DNA of 63,495 nt from an uncultured Haliea sp. (GTDB taxonomy: Bacteria; Pseudomonadota; Gammaproteobacteria; Pseudomonadales; Halieaceae), in the NCBI GenBank assembly GCA_913062625.1, contig CAJXWP010000010.1, positions 1 through 63,495 on the forward strand, in the 5' to 3' direction. Within the stretch, counting starts at the first letter, position 1. Every line of letters begins with the position of its first letter. Below, in pieces: positions 62,089-63,495 of this stretch. The position numbers and the translations under genes are program-made. The notes beneath the pieces are model-generated. The model searched no databases. It was given only the letters and a program-made list of their open reading frames with translations, and was not told the DNA's origin.

Positions 62089-63495
62089 CTATTGCGGCTG
62101 GTACCAGATTGCTGAAGTGACAGCACGTTCCTGCAGGCTGACTGGCTCAGGCGCCGGGATGCCGAGCTTCACCGCATCGTAGACAGTCCAGCGCGGTGTT
62201 GGAATTTCTATGACGCGGGCGTAGTAGAACGTCTCCTGCAGTGGATCAAACTCCGGGTCTGTCCATACTGCAGATAATTGGCCGCTGCCAATAGTATTGG
62301 CATAAGTGGCCGTTGTTGCATCGACCGTGTTGCCGACTGCGGGTAAGTTACCTGCAGTGTCTACACTGCGCGTCCCCGACCATACGACATTGAACACCTT
62401 TTCATGAGACTTACCGACGTCGTCTACCCAGCCCTTGATGATTTGTATTCTGTCCAGATTACCACTGAGGGGATCACGCATGGCCCACACGGCAAAAGTG
62501 GGTGCTGTGGCGTCACCGGAAGGCAATTTTTGCCCCATAGCGACGCCGTGTTGTTCTGCTAGTGCTATCCAGTTCTGTTGCTTAAACAGGTCTTTGGGAT
62601 ACTCCCAGCCACCGAAAAAACGCACGACGATGCGTGGCCCAGAGGTGGCGTAGGTTTCCTTGCGGAGCATCGCATCGTACAGGGATCCCCGCGTGTTCTC
62701 CTGAGCCCACACCGCTGCCAGTCCGGCGCTACTCCAGCGTTGGCCACCCGGCATGCTGGCGGGGTAGAAGTTGGCTTCTCCCATGCGCAGTCCGGCGCTG
62801 CCATCGAGAATAGGCAGCTTGCCGTGGTAGTTATTTTCGTCCACTGGCGAGCTGGCATTGTGTCCGTCGGAACTTCCGATCACACCAAAGCGGTAGGGGT
62901 TGAAACCTTCGTTGTGTGACATTTCCAGTCCGGTGCGCAGCGCATCCCTGATATAGCTACCTCTGGCGCGCGAGTCTTCCTGGCTCTGCGACAGCACGGT
63001 GTCATAGATTTCAAACCCTGCGAACTCGTCTTGATTGGAAAGCAATGGGTGTGTTTCCGAGGAGCCCTTGACCTGGAAAATTTCGCTCAAAGGTTCATTT
63101 TCCATCCGTCTGCGTGCATAGCTGGCATCCATTGTTTTACCGTCGAACATCACCTCGTCGTACATGCGCCCGTCGCTGACATTGCCGTTGTGAGGAATTG
63201 CAAAAGACGTCATGCCCTGTTTGCGTTGCTGTTCCAGGGCGGTCCACAAATCTCGAGGATCTTCAGAATCGACTGAACTGAACGGTAGTTCCGGCACCTG
63301 AGCACTGCGGTAAATGACATTGCGATGCAGGTTGCGCTCTCCCGGCATGGAACTCCATTCGTAGCCAACGAACGCTGTAAAGCGGCCGGGGTCATTGTGT
63401 TTCTCTGCCGTCGCTACGATGTCACGCCATGCGGCTCGGCTGAAATCCTCCCAGCCGGGGACAAGGGCATTTTCCAGATCGAAGCCCAACATCGT
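62089..63495 (-). CDS. DUF3604 protein, C-terminal 468 residues
   Basis: The 3' part of a large DUF3604 gene that runs off the right edge; the frame stays open to the window end. DUF3604 proteins of about 600-700 aa are secreted or periplasmic hydrolase-like proteins of the PHP/metallo-phosphoesterase type. Visible metal-ligand words are AFVGYEWSS, FAIPHNGNVSDG, GVIGSSDGHNA and the C-terminal WDPEFDP-like segment TDPEFDPLQETFYYARV. The function is unknown. It lies 5 bp from the stop of the alcohol dehydrogenase and may belong to the same island by its position. Confidence 0.82.
   Translation of the reverse strand, partial: TMLGFDLENALVPGWEDFSRAAWRDIVATAEKHNDPGRFTAFVGYEWSSMPGERNLHRNVIYRSAQVPELPFSSVDSEDPRDLWTALEQQRKQGMTSFAIPHNGNVSDGRMYDEVMFDGKTMDASYARRRMENEPLSEIFQVKGSSETHPLLSNQDEFAGFEIYDTVLSQSQEDSRARGSYIRDALRTGLEMSHNEGFNPYRFGVIGSSDGHNASSPVDENNYHGKLPILDGSAGLRMGEANFYPASMPGGQRWSSAGLAAVWAQENTRGSLYDAMLRKETYATSGPRIVVRFFGGWEYPKDLFKQQNWIALAEQHGVAMGQKLPSGDATAPTFAVWAMRDPLSGNLDRIQIIKGWVDDVGKSHEKVFNVVWSGTRSVDTAGNLPAVGNTVDATTATYANTIGSGQLSAVWTDPEFDPLQETFYYARVIEIPTPRWTVYDAVKLGIPAPEPVSLQERAVTSAIWYQPQ

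Overview
The window looks like a chromosomal segment of a free-living, aerobic, probably marine gammaproteobacterium of the Cellvibrionales type (Halieaceae/Spongiibacteraceae-like). This is an inference from gene content: the rppH-ptsP-lgt-thyA block, a TtpC-type TonB locus, an alternative cytochrome c oxidase with two subunit-III-like proteins, an exosortase H pair, and many acyl-CoA and ring-oxygenase genes. No rRNA, tRNA, insertion sequence, phage gene or CRISPR array was seen. Gene density is high and the only gaps above 300 bp are 16314-16745 and 36118-36493.

Layout. 1-6254: a partial HAD hydrolase, then rppH, ptsP, lgt, thyA and folA, a housekeeping block interrupted by an NRDE-family gene on the other strand. 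6339-12165: a seven-gene TonB energy-transduction operon (DUF3450, long TtpC-like MotA/TolQ/ExbB protein, ExbB, two ExbD, TonB, TPR protein) with a good sigma70-like promoter and a strong terminator. 12183-16313: cold-shock protein, glucokinase, pyruvate kinase and a glycerophosphodiesterase, all on the minus strand. 16449-27114: single genes and small groups, including a VOC protein, a double DUF3012 lipoprotein, a coniferyl-aldehyde-dehydrogenase-like enzyme, a DEAD-box helicase, UbiX, an MFS transporter, an SDR, a HIT protein and a D-2-hydroxyacid dehydrogenase.

27281-34962: a LysR regulator with its own palindromic site, followed by a valine-type catabolic operon: CoA-acylating aldehyde dehydrogenase, acyl-CoA dehydrogenase, enoyl-CoA hydratase, 3-hydroxyisobutyryl-CoA hydrolase, 3-hydroxyisobutyrate dehydrogenase and a second hydratase-family protein. 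The usual MmsA is absent; an EutE/SauS-type aldehyde dehydrogenase occupies its place. 35010-38613: exosortase H with its partner membrane protein, a TauE/SafE permease and glutathione reductase. 38856-46735: a DUF481 barrel, a lysine-rich AlgP/histone-H1-like protein, a large subtilisin-like lipoprotein, an exported YtcJ-like amidohydrolase and a YbdG-like mechanosensitive channel.

46803-53000: a terminal oxidase operon (membrane stress-type protein, subunit II fused to two cytochrome c domains, subunit I, two subunit III proteins, subunit IV, SCO1). 53271-63495: a catabolic island around a TetR regulator, with an NADPH:quinone reductase-like enzyme, an alpha-methylacyl-CoA racemase-like enzyme, an amidohydrolase, a KshA-like Rieske oxygenase, an acetoacetate-decarboxylase-like protein, an MFS carrier, an iron-dependent alcohol dehydrogenase and a DUF3604 protein that runs off the right edge. 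A 24-bp near-perfect palindrome between the TetR gene and the amidohydrolase is the likely operator. The substrate of this island is not known; a steroid- or terpenoid-like ring compound is one possibility.
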